A DNA stretch of 64,000 bases from Rhodococcus sp. Leaf278. Lineage in GTDB: Bacteria > Actinomycetota > Actinomycetes > Mycobacteriales > Mycobacteriaceae. The notes beneath the pieces are model-generated. The model saw only the letters and a list, made by a program, of their open reading frames with translations, made no database searches and was not told where the DNA came from. The stretch lies in assembly GCF_001426085.1 (NCBI RefSeq), contig NZ_LMRR01000004.1:221982-285981 (forward strand), in the 5' to 3' direction. Positions 1 through 8,389 of this stretch are shown here, one piece after another; position 1 is the first letter of the stretch; each line of letters opens with the position of its first letter. A program made the translations under genes and the position numbers.

Positions 1-248
1 TGGCGATGGTCGAACTGCAGATCCCCAACCCGGACGATCTGGTGTGGCTGCGCGAGACCGTCGAGAATCACCAGCGCTGGACCGGGTCCACTGTCGCGAC
101 CTCGTTGCTGGCCGACTGGCCACGCCGGTCTGCGCTGTTCACCAAAGTCATGCCCGTCGACTACCAGCGGGTGCTGGAAGCGACTCGAATGGCGCGTGCC
201 GAGGGGCGCGACGTCGATGCTGCGATCATGGAGGCTGCACGTGGCTGA
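1..248 (+). CDS. gltB: Glutamate synthase large subunit, C-terminal end (partial)
   Basis: The open frame enters from outside the window and stops at TGA 246-248. About 80 residues are visible, including NPDDLVWLRETVENHQRWTG and a terminal LFTKVMPVDYQRVL segment, as in the C-terminus of actinobacterial GltB. The large subunit hydrolyses glutamine and transfers the amide nitrogen to 2-oxoglutarate. The catalytic domains are outside the window, so identity rests on this tail and on the directly following gltD. Its last 8 bases overlap the start of gltD, which indicates translational coupling. Confidence 0.9.
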   Translation, partial: AMVELQIPNPDDLVWLRETVENHQRWTGSTVATSLLADWPRRSALFTKVMPVDYQRVLEATRMARAEGRDVDAAIMEAARG

Positions 249-1746
249 TCCACAGGGATTTCTGAAAGTCGTCAAGCGCGAGGCAGTCAAGCGTCCGATC
301 GGCGAGCGCGTCAAGGACTGGAACGAAGTGTATTCGCACCAGCCGACGAGCGAACGGGCCGCGGAGGTCTCGGATCAAGCACGCCGCTGCATGGACTGCG
401 GAATTCCGTTCTGCCACTCCGGAACTGCAGGCTGTCCGCTGGGTAATTTGATTCCCGAGTGGAACGATCTGGTTCGTCGTGACCGCTGGGACGCGGCGAG
501 TGACCGACTGCACGCGACCAACAACTTCCCGGAATTCACCGGTCGGGTGTGCCCGGCACCGTGTGAATCAGCCTGTGTGCTTTCGATTTCGGAGGCGGCC
601 ACCGGCGGTAGCGTCACGATCAAGCGGGTCGAGCAGACCATCGCGGATCTGGCCTGGGAAGAGGGCAGCATCGTTCCGCAACCGCCGACGATCACCACCG
701 GTAAGCGAGTCGCCGTCGTGGGGTCCGGTCCTGCGGGATTGGCTGCAGCACAACAGCTCACCCGAGCAGGTCACGACGTCACGGTGTACGAGCGGGACGA
801 CCGCCTCGGCGGTCTGCTCCGGTACGGCATTCCCGAGTTCAAGCTCGAGAAGTCGGTGCTGGATCAGCGCCTGATGCAGATGCGGGCCGAGGGAACGCAT
901 TTCGTGACCGACTGCGAGGTGGGTATCGACTTCACGGTCGAGCAGCTCCGCGAGTCCTTCGATGCCGTCGTCCTGGCGGTCGGCGCTCTGCGGGCCCGCG
1001 ACAACACCGAGGTGATCGGTCGCGAACTCGACGGTATCCACCTCGCGATGGAACACCTGGTGCCGTCGAACAAGGAGTGTGAGGGCGACGGTCCCACGTC
1101 GATCTCGGCCGCGGATAAGCATGTGGTGATCATCGGCGGCGGCGACACCGGGGCCGACTGCCTGGGCACGGCGCACCGCCAAGGTGCCGCGTCCGTCACT
1201 CAGCTCGACTACAACCCCGCCCTGCCCGGGGCTCGCGACGACAGTCTGTCGCCGTGGCCGTCGTGGCCCTTAGTGCTGCGTACCTCGCCTGCGCATGCCG
1301 AGGGTGGCGTCGTGCGTCACCAGGTGGCCGTGCAGCGATTCCTCGGCGACGAACGCGGGCACGTGCGTGCGATGGTGCTGGCCGAGGTGGAGGTGCAGCG
1401 TGACGCGGACGGTCGACGCGTCGTCACGCCGATCGGTGAAGAGGTGGAACTGCCCTGTGATCTGGCGCTGTTCGCCATCGGTTTCGAGGGCGTCGAGCAT
1501 GGTCCGTTGCTCGACGAGTACGGTCTCGCGCTCACCAAGCGTGGTGCGTTGTCGTGTGGTCCCGACTGGCAGACCACCGCGCCGGGGGTGTTCGTCTGCG
1601 GAGATGCGCATCGAGGTGCGTCGTTGGTCGTGTGGGCGATCGCAGAGGGACGGTCGGCGGCTCATGGAGTCGATGCTTTCCTTACCGGGCACTCGGAATT
1701 GCCGTCTCCGGTACACCCCACGGCACTACCTCTCGCAGTGGTGTGA
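241..1746 (+). CDS. gltD: Glutamate synthase small subunit
   Basis: A 501-residue FAD/NADPH-dependent subunit that passes electrons to GltB for glutamate formation in the cytoplasm. The N-terminus has the cysteine-rich 4Fe-4S ligand region (Cys50, 53, 58, 65, then 104, 108, 112). A first dinucleotide fold follows with VAVVGSGPAGLAA (about 158-170) and a second with VVIIGGGDTGADC. The GTG at 241 is chosen because it gives the family-typical ADPxGFLK N-terminus and overlaps the gltB stop; the longer upstream frame starting at 196 only reads gltB sequence out of phase. Length is normal. Confidence 0.97.
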   Translation: MADPQGFLKVVKREAVKRPIGERVKDWNEVYSHQPTSERAAEVSDQARRCMDCGIPFCHSGTAGCPLGNLIPEWNDLVRRDRWDAASDRLHATNNFPEFTGRVCPAPCESACVLSISEAATGGSVTIKRVEQTIADLAWEEGSIVPQPPTITTGKRVAVVGSGPAGLAAAQQLTRAGHDVTVYERDDRLGGLLRYGIPEFKLEKSVLDQRLMQMRAEGTHFVTDCEVGIDFTVEQLRESFDAVVLAVGALRARDNTEVIGRELDGIHLAMEHLVPSNKECEGDGPTSISAADKHVVIIGGGDTGADCLGTAHRQGAASVTQLDYNPALPGARDDSLSPWPSWPLVLRTSPAHAEGGVVRHQVAVQRFLGDERGHVRAMVLAEVEVQRDADGRRVVTPIGEEVELPCDLALFAIGFEGVEHGPLLDEYGLALTKRGALSCGPDWQTTAPGVFVCGDAHRGASLVVWAIAEGRSAAHGVDAFLTGHSELPSPVHPTALPLAVV

Positions 1747-1795
1747 CGCTCGTCTCTGAACCGATGCAGACCCTCCCAGCAGCGGGGTAGTGAGG

Positions 1796-1809
1796 CTACC
1801 GATCGGTAG
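1796..1809. promoter_or_regulatory. 14-nt perfect palindrome between gltD and pyk
   Basis: CTACCGATCGGTAG is self-complementary over 14 nt and lies about 50 bp upstream of the pyk -10 candidate. A symmetrical site here could bind a dimeric regulator, but nothing in the sequence says which one. Confidence 0.35.
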
Positions 1810-1855
1810 TATCCGACTGGGAACGTCTGCGATAGAGAACGGGGCGTCCAGCGGC

Positions 1856-1861
1856 TAGGCT
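1856..1861 (+). promoter_or_regulatory. Candidate -10 box of a leaderless pyk promoter
   Basis: TAGGCT fits the actinobacterial TAnnnT -10. Transcription would begin about 7 nt downstream, at or next to the GTG start of pyk (1869). No purine-rich ribosome binding site precedes that GTG, which agrees with a leaderless mRNA. No clear -35 is seen. Confidence 0.5.
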
Positions 1862-1868
1862 CGCCTTC

Positions 1869-3287
1869 GTGAGCCGACGTACGAAGATTGTCTGCACCCT
1901 TGGACCCGCAACCGCAACCACAGAGCGAATCCGTGAACTCGTAGAGAGTGGAATGGATGTCGCACGACTGAACTTCAGCCACGGTGATCACCCCGATCAC
2001 CAGGCCAACTACGAGAGGGTCCGCGCAGCGTCGGACGCCACCGGCAAAGCCGTGGGCATTCTGGCCGACCTGCAGGGACCGAAGATTCGTCTCGGCCGCT
2101 TCGCCGAGGGCTCGACCACCTGGGCCAGCGGTGAGCTGATCCGCATCACCGTCGAGGAGTGCGAAGGCACCCACGACCGGGTGTCGACCACCTACAAGGA
2201 ACTGGCTCAGGACGCCAAGGAAGGCGACCGCCTCCTCGTCGACGACGGCAAGGTCGGCCTCGTGGTCACCGGCGTCGAAGGCAACGATGTGCTGTGCCGT
2301 GTCACCGAAGGTGGACCGGTCAGCAACAACAAGGGCGTCTCCCTGCCCGGCATGGACGTATCGGTTCCGGCCATGAGCGAGAAGGACATCGCGGACCTCG
2401 AATTCGCACTCGCTCTGGGATGCGACTTCATTGCGCTGTCGTTCGTTCGCTCGCCCGCGGACGTCGAGCTCGTGCACGCCGTGATGGATCGTGTCGGCCG
2501 CCGAGTTCCCGTCATCGCCAAGCTGGAGAAGCCCGAAGCTGTCGACAACCTCGAAGCCATCGTGCTCGCGTTCGACGCGATCATGGTCGCCCGCGGTGAC
2601 CTCGGCGTCGAGTTGCCGCTCGAGCAGGTTCCGCTGGTTCAGAAGCGCGCCATTCAGATCGCTCGCGCCAACGCGAAGCCCGTCATCGTTGCGACCCAGA
2701 TGCTCGAATCGATGATCGAGAATTCCCGTCCGACGCGCGCCGAGGCCTCCGACGTCGCCAATGCGGTACTCGACGGCACCGACGCGGTCATGCTGTCCGG
2801 GGAGACCTCGGTCGGCAAGTACGTCATGGAGACGGTGCGGACCATGGCCCGCATCGTCGAGACCGTCGAGACCGAGGGCGACAGCGTTCCGCCGCTGACA
2901 CACGTCCCGCGCACCAAGCGTGGCGTGATCTCCTATGCCGCCCGCGATATCGGCGAGCGGTTGGACGCCAAGGCTCTCGTCGCCTTCACCCAGTCGGGTG
3001 ACACCGTTCGACGGTTGGCCCGTCTGCACACCAAGCTTCCCCTGCTCGCGTTCACCTCCATCTCCGAGGTGCGCAGCCAGCTGTCGCTGAGCTGGGGCAC
3101 CGAGACGTTCCTGGTCCCCGACGTGGGGTCCACGGACGCGATGGTCAAAGAGGTCGACAAGGCGCTGCTCGAACTCGGTCGGTACAACAAGGGCGATCAG
3201 GTCGTGATCGTGGCCGGTGCCCCTCCCGGCACAGTAGGCTCGACCAACTTGATCCATGTGCACCGAATCGGAGAAGAGGACCGGTAA
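1869..3287 (+). CDS. pyk: Pyruvate kinase
   Basis: Catalyses the last step of glycolysis, phosphoenolpyruvate plus ADP to pyruvate plus ATP, in the cytoplasm. The 472-residue product opens with RRTKIVCTLGPAT and contains MDVARLNFSHG, the catalytic lysine region VIAKLEKPEAVDNL and the metal/substrate motif VARGDLGVELPLEQVP; a C-terminal regulatory domain follows. The length is that of actinobacterial pyruvate kinases. The GTG start directly precedes the conserved N-terminus and probably sits at the 5' end of the mRNA. The stop at 3287 is followed at once by the thioesterase gene, so the two are probably one transcript. Confidence 0.97.
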   Translation: MSRRTKIVCTLGPATATTERIRELVESGMDVARLNFSHGDHPDHQANYERVRAASDATGKAVGILADLQGPKIRLGRFAEGSTTWASGELIRITVEECEGTHDRVSTTYKELAQDAKEGDRLLVDDGKVGLVVTGVEGNDVLCRVTEGGPVSNNKGVSLPGMDVSVPAMSEKDIADLEFALALGCDFIALSFVRSPADVELVHAVMDRVGRRVPVIAKLEKPEAVDNLEAIVLAFDAIMVARGDLGVELPLEQVPLVQKRAIQIARANAKPVIVATQMLESMIENSRPTRAEASDVANAVLDGTDAVMLSGETSVGKYVMETVRTMARIVETVETEGDSVPPLTHVPRTKRGVISYAARDIGERLDAKALVAFTQSGDTVRRLARLHTKLPLLAFTSISEVRSQLSLSWGTETFLVPDVGSTDAMVKEVDKALLELGRYNKGDQVVIVAGAPPGTVGSTNLIHVHRIGEEDR

Positions 3288-4214
3288 GTGGTCGAAGCGG
3301 GGGGAACCGGCGTCAGCGAAAGCGCGCCGAGCAGTACAGCGGTGAAGACCGATCTCGAGACGCTCCTCGATCTCCTCGCACTGGAGGAGATCGAGGAGGA
3401 CGTGTTCGTCGGCGTTCACCCGGAACAGGTGGGGAGCCGTACGTTCGGGGGACAACTGGTCGCTCAGGGCCTGATCGCGGCGGGCCGCACCGTGTCCGGA
3501 ACGTCGCGGGACGTTCATGCGATCAACGCTCACTTCATCCGCGGGGGTGACGTCAAGAAGCCCATCGAATTCCGGGTCTCGCGTCAGCGCGACGGTCGCG
3601 CCTTCGCCAATCGGCAGGTGACCGCCGTTCAGGACGGCAACGAGCTGTTCGTCATGCTCGCGGCATTCCAGGATTTCGGTAAAGGCCTGGAACACAGCGT
3701 CGAGGTTCCGGAGGTTCCGTACCCCGACGCGCTGCCACCCCTCGGCGATCATTTCGTCGGGTACGAGGACCGACTGCAGATGTTCGTCGATGCTCTCAAG
3801 CCGATCGACATGCGCTATGCGAACGATCCGGCCTGGATCATGCACGGAACCGGTGAGAAGCTCAATCACAATCGAGTCTGGATGAAGGCCGACGGTGATC
3901 TGCCCGACGCCTCGATCTTTCACGCCGCGACCATGGGCTACGCGTCGGACACCACCGTGCTGGATTCGATCATCACCACACACGGTCTGTCATGGGGACT
4001 CGATCGGATCGTCGCCGCTACAGTGAACCACTCCATTTGGTTCCACCGCCCGTTCAGGTTCGACGAGTGGGCTCTCTACGCCACCGAATCACCCGTGGCC
4101 GCCGGCTCGCGTGGCCTGGCCACCGGTCGTTTCTTCTCGATGGACGGCCAATTGCTGGCAACCGTCGTGCAGGAAGGCCTCATTCGTCATTTTCCGAAGC
4201 GGGTCCGCGACTGA
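3288..4214 (+). CDS. tesB: Acyl-CoA thioesterase II
   Basis: A 308-residue double hot-dog thioesterase that hydrolyses acyl-CoA to free fatty acid and CoA. Features seen include SRTFGGQLVAQGLIAAGRTV in the first hot-dog, VHAINAHFIRGGD, and the second hot-dog with MGYASDTTVLDSI and SIWFHRPFRFDEWALYATES; these are characteristic of the TesB family. The GTG start directly abuts the pyk stop codon (no intergenic base), consistent with translational coupling. The 3' end overlaps the convergent DNA glycosylase by 35 bp. An alternative start a few codons inside cannot be excluded, because the first 20 residues are poorly conserved in type. Confidence 0.93.
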   Translation: MVEAGGTGVSESAPSSTAVKTDLETLLDLLALEEIEEDVFVGVHPEQVGSRTFGGQLVAQGLIAAGRTVSGTSRDVHAINAHFIRGGDVKKPIEFRVSRQRDGRAFANRQVTAVQDGNELFVMLAAFQDFGKGLEHSVEVPEVPYPDALPPLGDHFVGYEDRLQMFVDALKPIDMRYANDPAWIMHGTGEKLNHNRVWMKADGDLPDASIFHAATMGYASDTTVLDSIITTHGLSWGLDRIVAATVNHSIWFHRPFRFDEWALYATESPVAAGSRGLATGRFFSMDGQLLATVVQEGLIRHFPKRVRD

Positions 4215-4704
4215 ACGCGCGTGCCCAGGTTCGAGTCTTGGCTGCAAGATCCAGCGAGGCGTGCGCCGGACTGGTCGAGGGCAACCGGGTGAATTCGATG
4301 CGGGGGAGAAGCAGTCCCGTCGCCACGTGACGTCGGTAGCTCTCGGCCGCCTTGGCTCCGTTGAAGAACACCCTGTCGATATTCGGCTGTTGCGCGAACA
4401 GTGTCTCGAAATCATTTGCAACGATCGATGATTCGACAATTGCCGAGTCGAGACTGCCCGCGCGCGTGCACAGTTTCAGTACATCCCAGACGGCAATCCG
4501 GTGGTCTCGGAGACGCACTGTGCGTGCGTCGTACGGGACTTCGGGTCCGGCACCGAACAGCGTTCCCATGATCGGCCAGAACGCATTTCGCGGATGTGCG
4601 TAGTACTGCTGAGCCGCCAGCGACGCGACGCCGGGCATGGAGCCCAGAATCAAGGTGGTTGCGCCCGGTCCGACGATCGGCTCGAAACTGTGCACAACGT
4701 TCAT
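4180..4704 (-). CDS. Mismatch-specific DNA glycosylase, deoxyinosine/uracil type
   Basis: A 174-residue member of the uracil-DNA glycosylase superfamily close to the DNA-deoxyinosine glycosylase group. It is expected to remove deaminated bases (hypoxanthine, possibly uracil) from DNA. LILGSMPGVASL near the N-terminus and YYAHPRNAFWPIMG are the family's active-site motifs, and a C-terminal RLPSTSPAHAS segment completes the fold. The ATG at 4704 is preferred over an upstream start because MNVVHSFEPIVGPGATTLILG matches the family N-terminus; the extra 37 residues upstream look non-coding. It converges on tesB with a 35-bp overlap. Exact substrate preference cannot be read from sequence. Confidence 0.85.
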   Translation of the reverse strand: MNVVHSFEPIVGPGATTLILGSMPGVASLAAQQYYAHPRNAFWPIMGTLFGAGPEVPYDARTVRLRDHRIAVWDVLKLCTRAGSLDSAIVESSIVANDFETLFAQQPNIDRVFFNGAKAAESYRRHVATGLLLPRIEFTRLPSTSPAHASLDLAAKTRTWARAFSRGPASENDE

Positions 4705-4760
4705 GGCGCGATTGAAGCAAATCCCCGCGGGGGTGCCGGACGTGGGACCACAATGGAGAG

Positions 4761-4964
4761 ATGTTGGATCCACGTGTACTCGACAACAACGAACTCGAAG
4801 CCGAACTCGCCGCACTGCGCCGGGGGCGTGACGCGGCGATGGACGAAGGTGCCAGGAACGTCTCGACCGCCGACACCGATCACCTGATCGCGCGGTTCGA
4901 GGAAGAAATTCGCAAGCGACACCAGGATTCGGTGTCGGATCAGCCCAGTACCGATCTGCCCTGA
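4761..4964 (+). CDS. Small hypothetical protein, helical and charged (possibly DUF6158)
   Basis: A 67-residue acidic, probably all-helical protein with alternating Glu/Arg content (LEAELAALRRGRDAAMDEG, then HLIARFEEEIRKRH). It has no signal peptide or membrane segment. A GGAGAG stretch directly precedes the ATG. It resembles short actinobacterial proteins of the DUF6158 type, but this is from memory of the pattern, not from a search. Its 3' end overlaps the convergent DUF1772 gene by 25 bp. Function unknown. Confidence 0.6.
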   Translation: MLDPRVLDNNELEAELAALRRGRDAAMDEGARNVSTADTDHLIARFEEEIRKRHQDSVSDQPSTDLP

Positions 4965-5431
4965 CCCAGGATCAGCACGGCGCATGCGGCAGTCGCAGCA
5001 ACCGTCCTGACGTTGTTCCACAGGACCCACTTCGTGCTGAAGTCCTCCCATGCCGCAGCCCCGGCCGCTGTTGTCGAATCGGCGGCGGCCAGCGCGTTGT
5101 TCAATGGCACGTTCAGCAAGACCGTCACCGCGAAGCAGCCCACCACGTACAAGACGGCACCGGTGATGATCAGTGCCGAACGGCCGCCGTCGGTGAACGG
5201 ACTCAGCACAGCGGCCACCACGCAGGACAATGCGGTGCCCGTGAACAGGATCAGAAACAGCGGATTGAGAATTGCCGCATTGGCGCTCTGCATCGAGGAG
5301 ATCGCGACCGGAACCGGAAGGCTATTCAGTCCGGGAAGCACGCTGATCGAGAAGGCAAGCAGCACACCTGCCATCAATGCGGATCCGATGGCACCGACAA
5401 GTGTTGTTGCGGAGGCTATTCGGTCGATCAT
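4940..5431 (-). CDS. DUF1772 integral membrane protein
   Basis: A 163-residue protein with four predicted hydrophobic helices: about 8-32, 55-77, 85-106 and 140-158. The pattern, including MSTxNxAI-like SMQSANAAILNP and the FSTKWVLWNNVRT segment before the last helix, fits DUF1772, a family that includes anthrone oxygenase-like proteins. Its start overlaps the stop of the NmrA gene by 4 bp (ATGA), so the two are co-translated. Pairing with an NAD(P)-binding oxidoreductase suggests a shared small-molecule or redox role. The substrate is unknown. Confidence 0.82.
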   Translation of the reverse strand: MIDRIASATTLVGAIGSALMAGVLLAFSISVLPGLNSLPVPVAISSMQSANAAILNPLFLILFTGTALSCVVAAVLSPFTDGGRSALIITGAVLYVVGCFAVTVLLNVPLNNALAAADSTTAAGAAAWEDFSTKWVLWNNVRTVAATAACAVLILGQGRSVLG

Positions 5432-6309
5432 GACACCGCTGCCGGTGCCGAGATCGAGTCCGCGAATTCCTCGAAGGAGGTCTCGGTGCTGTTCTCCGGT
5501 GACCGGCGAACGTCTCGGGTCAGTTCTTCAGCGTTGAATGCCCTGGTCATGTCGACGTACAACTGCGCATACGATCTCGAGAATCCGATAGAGACGAGCA
5601 TGTCTGCCATGGCCTCGTACGACAGGCACTCGTAACGGGCCGCTGTGACTTCGAGTCGGTCGCCCAGAACTTTCGTGGCCTCGGTGTAGCTGATGTCTCG
5701 CTGGCCCAGCAGCACCTGAGTGCGGACACCGTCCCCGGGTGAATCGGTCAGTGCCCGCACGGCGGCGTCGGCAATGTCCGAGGTGGCGATCATCGGAATC
5801 GGTAGGTGCGGGTCCACAGAATCGACGTGCACGCCACCGGTCGTCAGCTGCTCGACCGCCGGAAGCAGGTTCTCGAAGAACGACACAGGACGCAGCAGGT
5901 GCAGGCTCCGATCGGTCAATGTCCGTAGGCGCTCCTCCTGTTCGGCGAGGCAGCCGATGACGCCGGGCGCGTCGTGTCGATCGGCACCGAGGCTGCTCAG
6001 TGCCACGATCTTCTCGACTTGGGACACGCGGAGGGCATCGACGATCGAAGTACCCCAAGATGCCTGCTCGGCTTCGAAGTCCTCGGCGTAGGGATTGCTC
6101 GGCAGCATCACGAATACGGCCTCGCTGCCCGCGAAGGATGTGACCAGCTCGGGCGTCAGGTTCGCTGCGATGGTGTCCGCGCCACCGGCCGCCAGTGCGC
6201 CCAGTCGTTCGGTGTTCCGGCCGATTGCGCGAACCTGCTCGCCTGCCTTCAGCAGTGTTCCGGCGACGCGATATCCAACCTGACCGGTCGCTCCCAGAAT
6301 CGTGATCAC
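5428..6309 (-). CDS. NmrA-family NAD(P)-binding protein
   Basis: A 293-residue atypical short-chain dehydrogenase-like protein. The N-terminal ITILGATGQVGYRVAGTLL is the glycine-rich dinucleotide site of the NmrA/TMR group, followed by RAIGRNTERL. The classical YxxxK catalytic pair of SDR enzymes is not obvious, which is usual for NmrA-like sensors and quinone-reductase-like members. It is transcribed with the DUF1772 gene and points away from the AraC regulator at 6435, which probably controls the pair. It could be an NAD(P)H-dependent reductase or a redox sensor. Confidence 0.85.
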   Translation of the reverse strand: MITILGATGQVGYRVAGTLLKAGEQVRAIGRNTERLGALAAGGADTIAANLTPELVTSFAGSEAVFVMLPSNPYAEDFEAEQASWGTSIVDALRVSQVEKIVALSSLGADRHDAPGVIGCLAEQEERLRTLTDRSLHLLRPVSFFENLLPAVEQLTTGGVHVDSVDPHLPIPMIATSDIADAAVRALTDSPGDGVRTQVLLGQRDISYTEATKVLGDRLEVTAARYECLSYEAMADMLVSIGFSRSYAQLYVDMTRAFNAEELTRDVRRSPENSTETSFEEFADSISAPAAVS

Positions 6310-6354
6310 GATGGTGTTCCTTCCGTTCGGCTCGTGTTGTTACTCCATCCACTC

Positions 6355-6406
6355 TGGACATTCAAAGATGGATGAACAATGCTCGATCAGCTCGAAAAGA
6401 TGTCCA
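6355..6406. promoter_or_regulatory. Spaced inverted repeat between divergent NmrA and AraC genes
   Basis: TGGACAT at 6355-6361 and its exact complement ATGTCCA at 6400-6406 lie 45 bp apart (about four helical turns). Their position in the divergent region suits a pair of half-sites for the AraC-type regulator encoded alongside. Confidence 0.4.
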
Positions 6407-6434
6407 ATCGTCTACTTTGTGGGACGATCGATCA

Positions 6435-7409
6435 ATGCGAGGACTCGACCCGTGGAAGTCGCCCGATCCACTCGGAGAAGCGCTGCACTTTCTGCGCATG
6501 ACCGGATCCTTCTACTGCAGGTCCGAGCTGTCCGGGTCCTGGGGCATGGAGCTACCGGCGATGGAGGACGCGCTCTGGTTCCACACCGTCGTCAGCGGTC
6601 GATGCCGGTTGTCTGTGCCCGGCACCCCCACTCGCGATCTCGTTCCCGGTGACTTCGCACTGGTGCCGCACGGCCGCGGGCACGTGCTCGCCAGCGATGA
6701 CGATGCAGCCTCGAGTGCGCCTGTCGTTTACGACCTTCCACACGACTACGTCAGTGATCGATACGCGGTCATCCGAAGCGGCAGCGGGGACGCGAGCGCG
6801 ACGCTCATGTGCGGCGCAGTGCGACTGGATCATCCGGCGGCGCAGCAACTCATCGGTGTGTTGCCTGCGCTGGTCGTCATCGATGCGGATTCGGGCCCGC
6901 GGCAGTCGCGGATGCAATCGCTGTTGGCAATGGTTGCCGACGAGGCGACCTCGCTGGAGCCCGGGGGAGAAGCGGTCATCACCAGACTGTCCGACGTGTT
7001 GGTGATTCAGGCTCTGCGGTCGTGGATGGCCGACGACGAGCGGGCACGGTCCGGTTGGCTCGGCGCACTCGCGGATTCTCGGATCGGGGTCGCGCTCGCC
7101 CTCATTCATCGAAACCCGGACGCGCAGTGGACGGTTGCCGCACTGGCTACCGAGGTGAACATGTCTCGTTCGGCGTTCTCTGCGCGATTCACCGAGCTGG
7201 TGGGTGAATCGGTGATGCGCTACCTGTCGATGTGGCGGATGCAGATTGCTCACGACTGTCTCAGGTCGGGCGATGTCTCGGTGGCCGAACTGGCTCGGCG
7301 GAGCGGATATCTGTCCGAGGCGGCGTTCGGAAAGGCATTCAAACGCGAAACCGGAGTCTCCCCGGGGAGCGTGCGTCGTCGGCAGGAGGTCTCGCTGACG
7401 GCAGGCTGA
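6435..7409 (+). CDS. AraC-family transcriptional regulator with cupin sensor domain
   Basis: A 324-residue regulator. The N-terminal half fits an AraC-type cupin sensor (DPLGEALHFLRMTGSFYCRS, then LVPGDFALVPHGRGHVL). The C-terminal half has two helix-turn-helix motifs: WTVAALATEVNMSRSAFSARF, and VAELARRSGYLSEAAFGKAF with GVSPGSVRR. The ATG at 6435 is chosen because family members begin just before the DPLGEAL segment; an upstream in-frame ATG at 6372 would place the start inside the inverted repeat region. It diverges from the NmrA-DUF1772 pair and probably regulates it. The effector is unknown. Confidence 0.88.
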   Translation: MRGLDPWKSPDPLGEALHFLRMTGSFYCRSELSGSWGMELPAMEDALWFHTVVSGRCRLSVPGTPTRDLVPGDFALVPHGRGHVLASDDDAASSAPVVYDLPHDYVSDRYAVIRSGSGDASATLMCGAVRLDHPAAQQLIGVLPALVVIDADSGPRQSRMQSLLAMVADEATSLEPGGEAVITRLSDVLVIQALRSWMADDERARSGWLGALADSRIGVALALIHRNPDAQWTVAALATEVNMSRSAFSARFTELVGESVMRYLSMWRMQIAHDCLRSGDVSVAELARRSGYLSEAAFGKAFKRETGVSPGSVRRRQEVSLTAG

Positions 7410-7425
7410 CCGACAGGGTTGCAGT

Positions 7426-8157
7426 TCAGCCGAGCAGGTGGCGGAGATAGCTGTTCGGGTCGTCGAGGTATCGACGCCAGTGCTGAACCAATTCGAGTTC
7501 GCCCCAGGTACTTCGACGCAAACCGTGTTCGCCCACTTCGACGATGTCCGCGCCCGGTGTCGACGCCAGGATCGGAGAGTGTGTGGCACAGACGATCTGG
7601 GCCCCCTCGTCGCCCAGTTCCGACATGAGCGCGACGAGCTGCAGGCTTGCGGTGAAGGACAGTGCCGACTCCGGCTCGTCCAGGACATAGAAGCCGGGTT
7701 CGGCCAACATCGCACCGAACATGGTCAGGAAGCCTTCGCCGTGACTCATCTCGGCTGTGTTCTCTTCCCAGAAACCCGGCACACCGCCGAGATTTTCGGC
7801 CATGTCGAATGCGGTCTCGGCGCGCAGAAAGAAGCCGCGCTTCTGCAATCGCGGGCCACGCAGTATCCGAGAACCTCGCGGCGTGGTGTCCAACTCGAGT
7901 ACTTCGCCGAGGATGCTGGTCACCTCGTCGAGTCGACGCGATTGCTGCGCCGCCCGTCCGCCGCGGGCATCGATCCCGAATCCCTCGGCGATCGCCTCGA
8001 CGATGGTCGATTTACCGGAACCGTTGTCGCCCACGAGAATTGTGACCGGTGCCAGGAATTCGAGTCCGTCGCGGGCGAGGTCGGCGACGGCAGGCACGGT
8101 GAAGGGCCACTCCGAACCGATGTCGTCGGCGTCGACGTAGGCGCGCTCTACGAACAT
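7426..8157 (-). CDS. ABC-like AAA ATPase (single-domain)
   Basis: A 243-residue soluble ATPase with Walker A VGDNGSGKSTIVEAIAEG, a signature-like EMSHGEGFL stretch, Walker B FYVLDEPESALSF and a switch histidine in CATHSPIL. This layout fits the RecF/SMC-like AAA_23/AAA_21 group and not a membrane transporter: there is no partner permease nearby. The N-terminal WPFTVPAVADLARDGLEF is typical of small conserved actinobacterial members. It begins 3 nt after the stop of a 58-codon ORF on the same strand. Possible roles include nucleic-acid or stress-related functions, but sequence alone does not decide. Confidence 0.85.
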   Translation of the reverse strand: MFVERAYVDADDIGSEWPFTVPAVADLARDGLEFLAPVTILVGDNGSGKSTIVEAIAEGFGIDARGGRAAQQSRRLDEVTSILGEVLELDTTPRGSRILRGPRLQKRGFFLRAETAFDMAENLGGVPGFWEENTAEMSHGEGFLTMFGAMLAEPGFYVLDEPESALSFTASLQLVALMSELGDEGAQIVCATHSPILASTPGADIVEVGEHGLRRSTWGELELVQHWRRYLDDPNSYLRHLLG

Positions 8158-8160
8158 GAT

Positions 8161-8337
8161 TCAGGCGGTGACCAGGCGGTCGACGTAACCGGTCTCGTGG
8201 GTGGCGTCCGCGCTGCAGGTGTAGTAGACCCACTGAGCGGACCGGTCCGCCGAATCTCCGAAGCGATGGTCGACTTTTTGCGCGCACAGTTTGCCCGCGC
8301 TGGTGTCATGGCATCGAAGACTGCTGGGTATGTACAT
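8161..8337 (-). CDS. Small hypothetical protein (58 aa) upstream of the ATPase
   Basis: The frame encodes 58 residues starting MYIPSSLRCHD, with cysteines and histidines scattered in CHDTSAGKLCAQK and a terminal DATHETGYVDR. Its TGA lies 3 nt before the ATPase start, the spacing of a coupled gene pair. A longer frame upstream runs into the tRNA and is rejected. No recognisable domain; the Cys/His content could bind metal, but no standard motif is complete. Confidence 0.45.
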   Translation of the reverse strand: MYIPSSLRCHDTSAGKLCAQKVDHRFGDSADRSAQWVYYTCSADATHETGYVDRLVTA

Positions 8338-8389
8338 CGCTCCACTGTAGGCGCGATCGCAAGCGATATTGACCGTCGCCGTTCTGCTG

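Noticed and set aside
1662..3983. 773-codon reverse-strand open frame
   Set aside because: It runs antisense through pyk and tesB, has His/Asp/Arg-rich low-complexity content and no domain. It is a GC-driven shadow.
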